A stretch of DNA of 23,572 nt from Bacteroidales bacterium UBA1064 (GTDB lineage Bacteria; Bacteroidota; Bacteroidia; Bacteroidales; Tenuifilaceae): the NCBI GenBank assembly GCA_002316235.1, contig DCDD01000045.1:1-23572 (forward strand). The letters are read 5' to 3'. The notes beneath the pieces were generated by a model, which searched no databases, was not told the origin of the DNA, and saw nothing but the letters and a program-made list of their open reading frames with translations. Numbering within the stretch: the stretch's first letter is position 1; the number at the start of each line of letters is the position of its first letter. Positions 23,553-23,572 of the stretch are shown piece by piece. Position numbers and translations under genes: made by a program.

Positions 23553-23572
23553 GCTACAAGCTGTGCAGAGCA

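Noticed and set aside
1..23572. Mobile elements, phage genes, CRISPR arrays, toxin-antitoxin or defence genes
   Set aside because: No transposase, integrase, regular direct repeats, restriction or abortive-infection proteins were recognisable; all long frames are explained by metabolic, envelope or signalling genes.

Overview
The window looks like a chromosomal segment of a Bacteroidota bacterium, probably of the Bacteroidales/Marinilabiliales type. The evidence is family content: a TonB-dependent receptor with an N-terminal CarboxypepD_reg domain, a CBM9/DUF5916 outer-membrane protein, a PtpA-like S9 peptidase, a short IorA/IorB pair, a DUF2795 protein and a SiaB/SiaC pair. Several genes are also preceded by the Bacteroidota -7 element TAnnTTTG. 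Base composition is even, and I see no insertion sequence, integrase, tRNA, rRNA or CRISPR. This reads as core-type chromosome rather than an island.

Layout. (1) 2-661, plus: the 3' end of a SiaB-type kinase gene and a complete siaC, closed by a terminator at 684-707. (2) 843-1856, plus: murB, starting at an ATG just downstream of a promoter element. (3) 1895-9184, minus, transcribed from a TonB-dependent receptor (9184-6683) through a hybrid histidine kinase (6551-3720) to an M24B aminopeptidase P (3676-1895). The kinase has an intact phospho-acceptor His and receiver domain but a badly eroded ATP-binding domain. (4) 9393-12400, plus: yjbQ, then iorA and iorB. A 215-nt interval between the iorA promoter element and its start holds a 23-codon tyrosine-rich ORF. 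(5) 12656-15295, plus: a DUF5916 outer-membrane protein with a good promoter. (6) 15616-16471, plus: PduO-type cob(I)alamin adenosyltransferase and a small DUF2795 protein. (7) 21144-16692, minus: a tight three-gene operon of lipoprotein, small secreted protein and a 1033-residue ABCG-like transporter with an unusual cytoplasmic N-terminus. (8) 21397-23532, plus: a PtpA-like prolyl tripeptidyl peptidase, ending in a terminator.

Physiological reading (inference). Aminopeptidase P and the prolyl tripeptidyl peptidase process proline-containing peptides. IorAB oxidises aryl-pyruvates formed from aromatic amino acids to aryl-acyl-CoA and reduced ferredoxin. Together they suggest an organism that uses peptides and amino acids. 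AdoCbl made by the adenosyltransferase would serve enzymes such as methylmalonyl-CoA mutase.

The most unusual items are the pseudokinase-like hybrid sensor, the uncharacterised ABCG-type export operon with its TerB-like/FHA-like front end, and the candidate Tyr-rich leader peptide upstream of iorAB.
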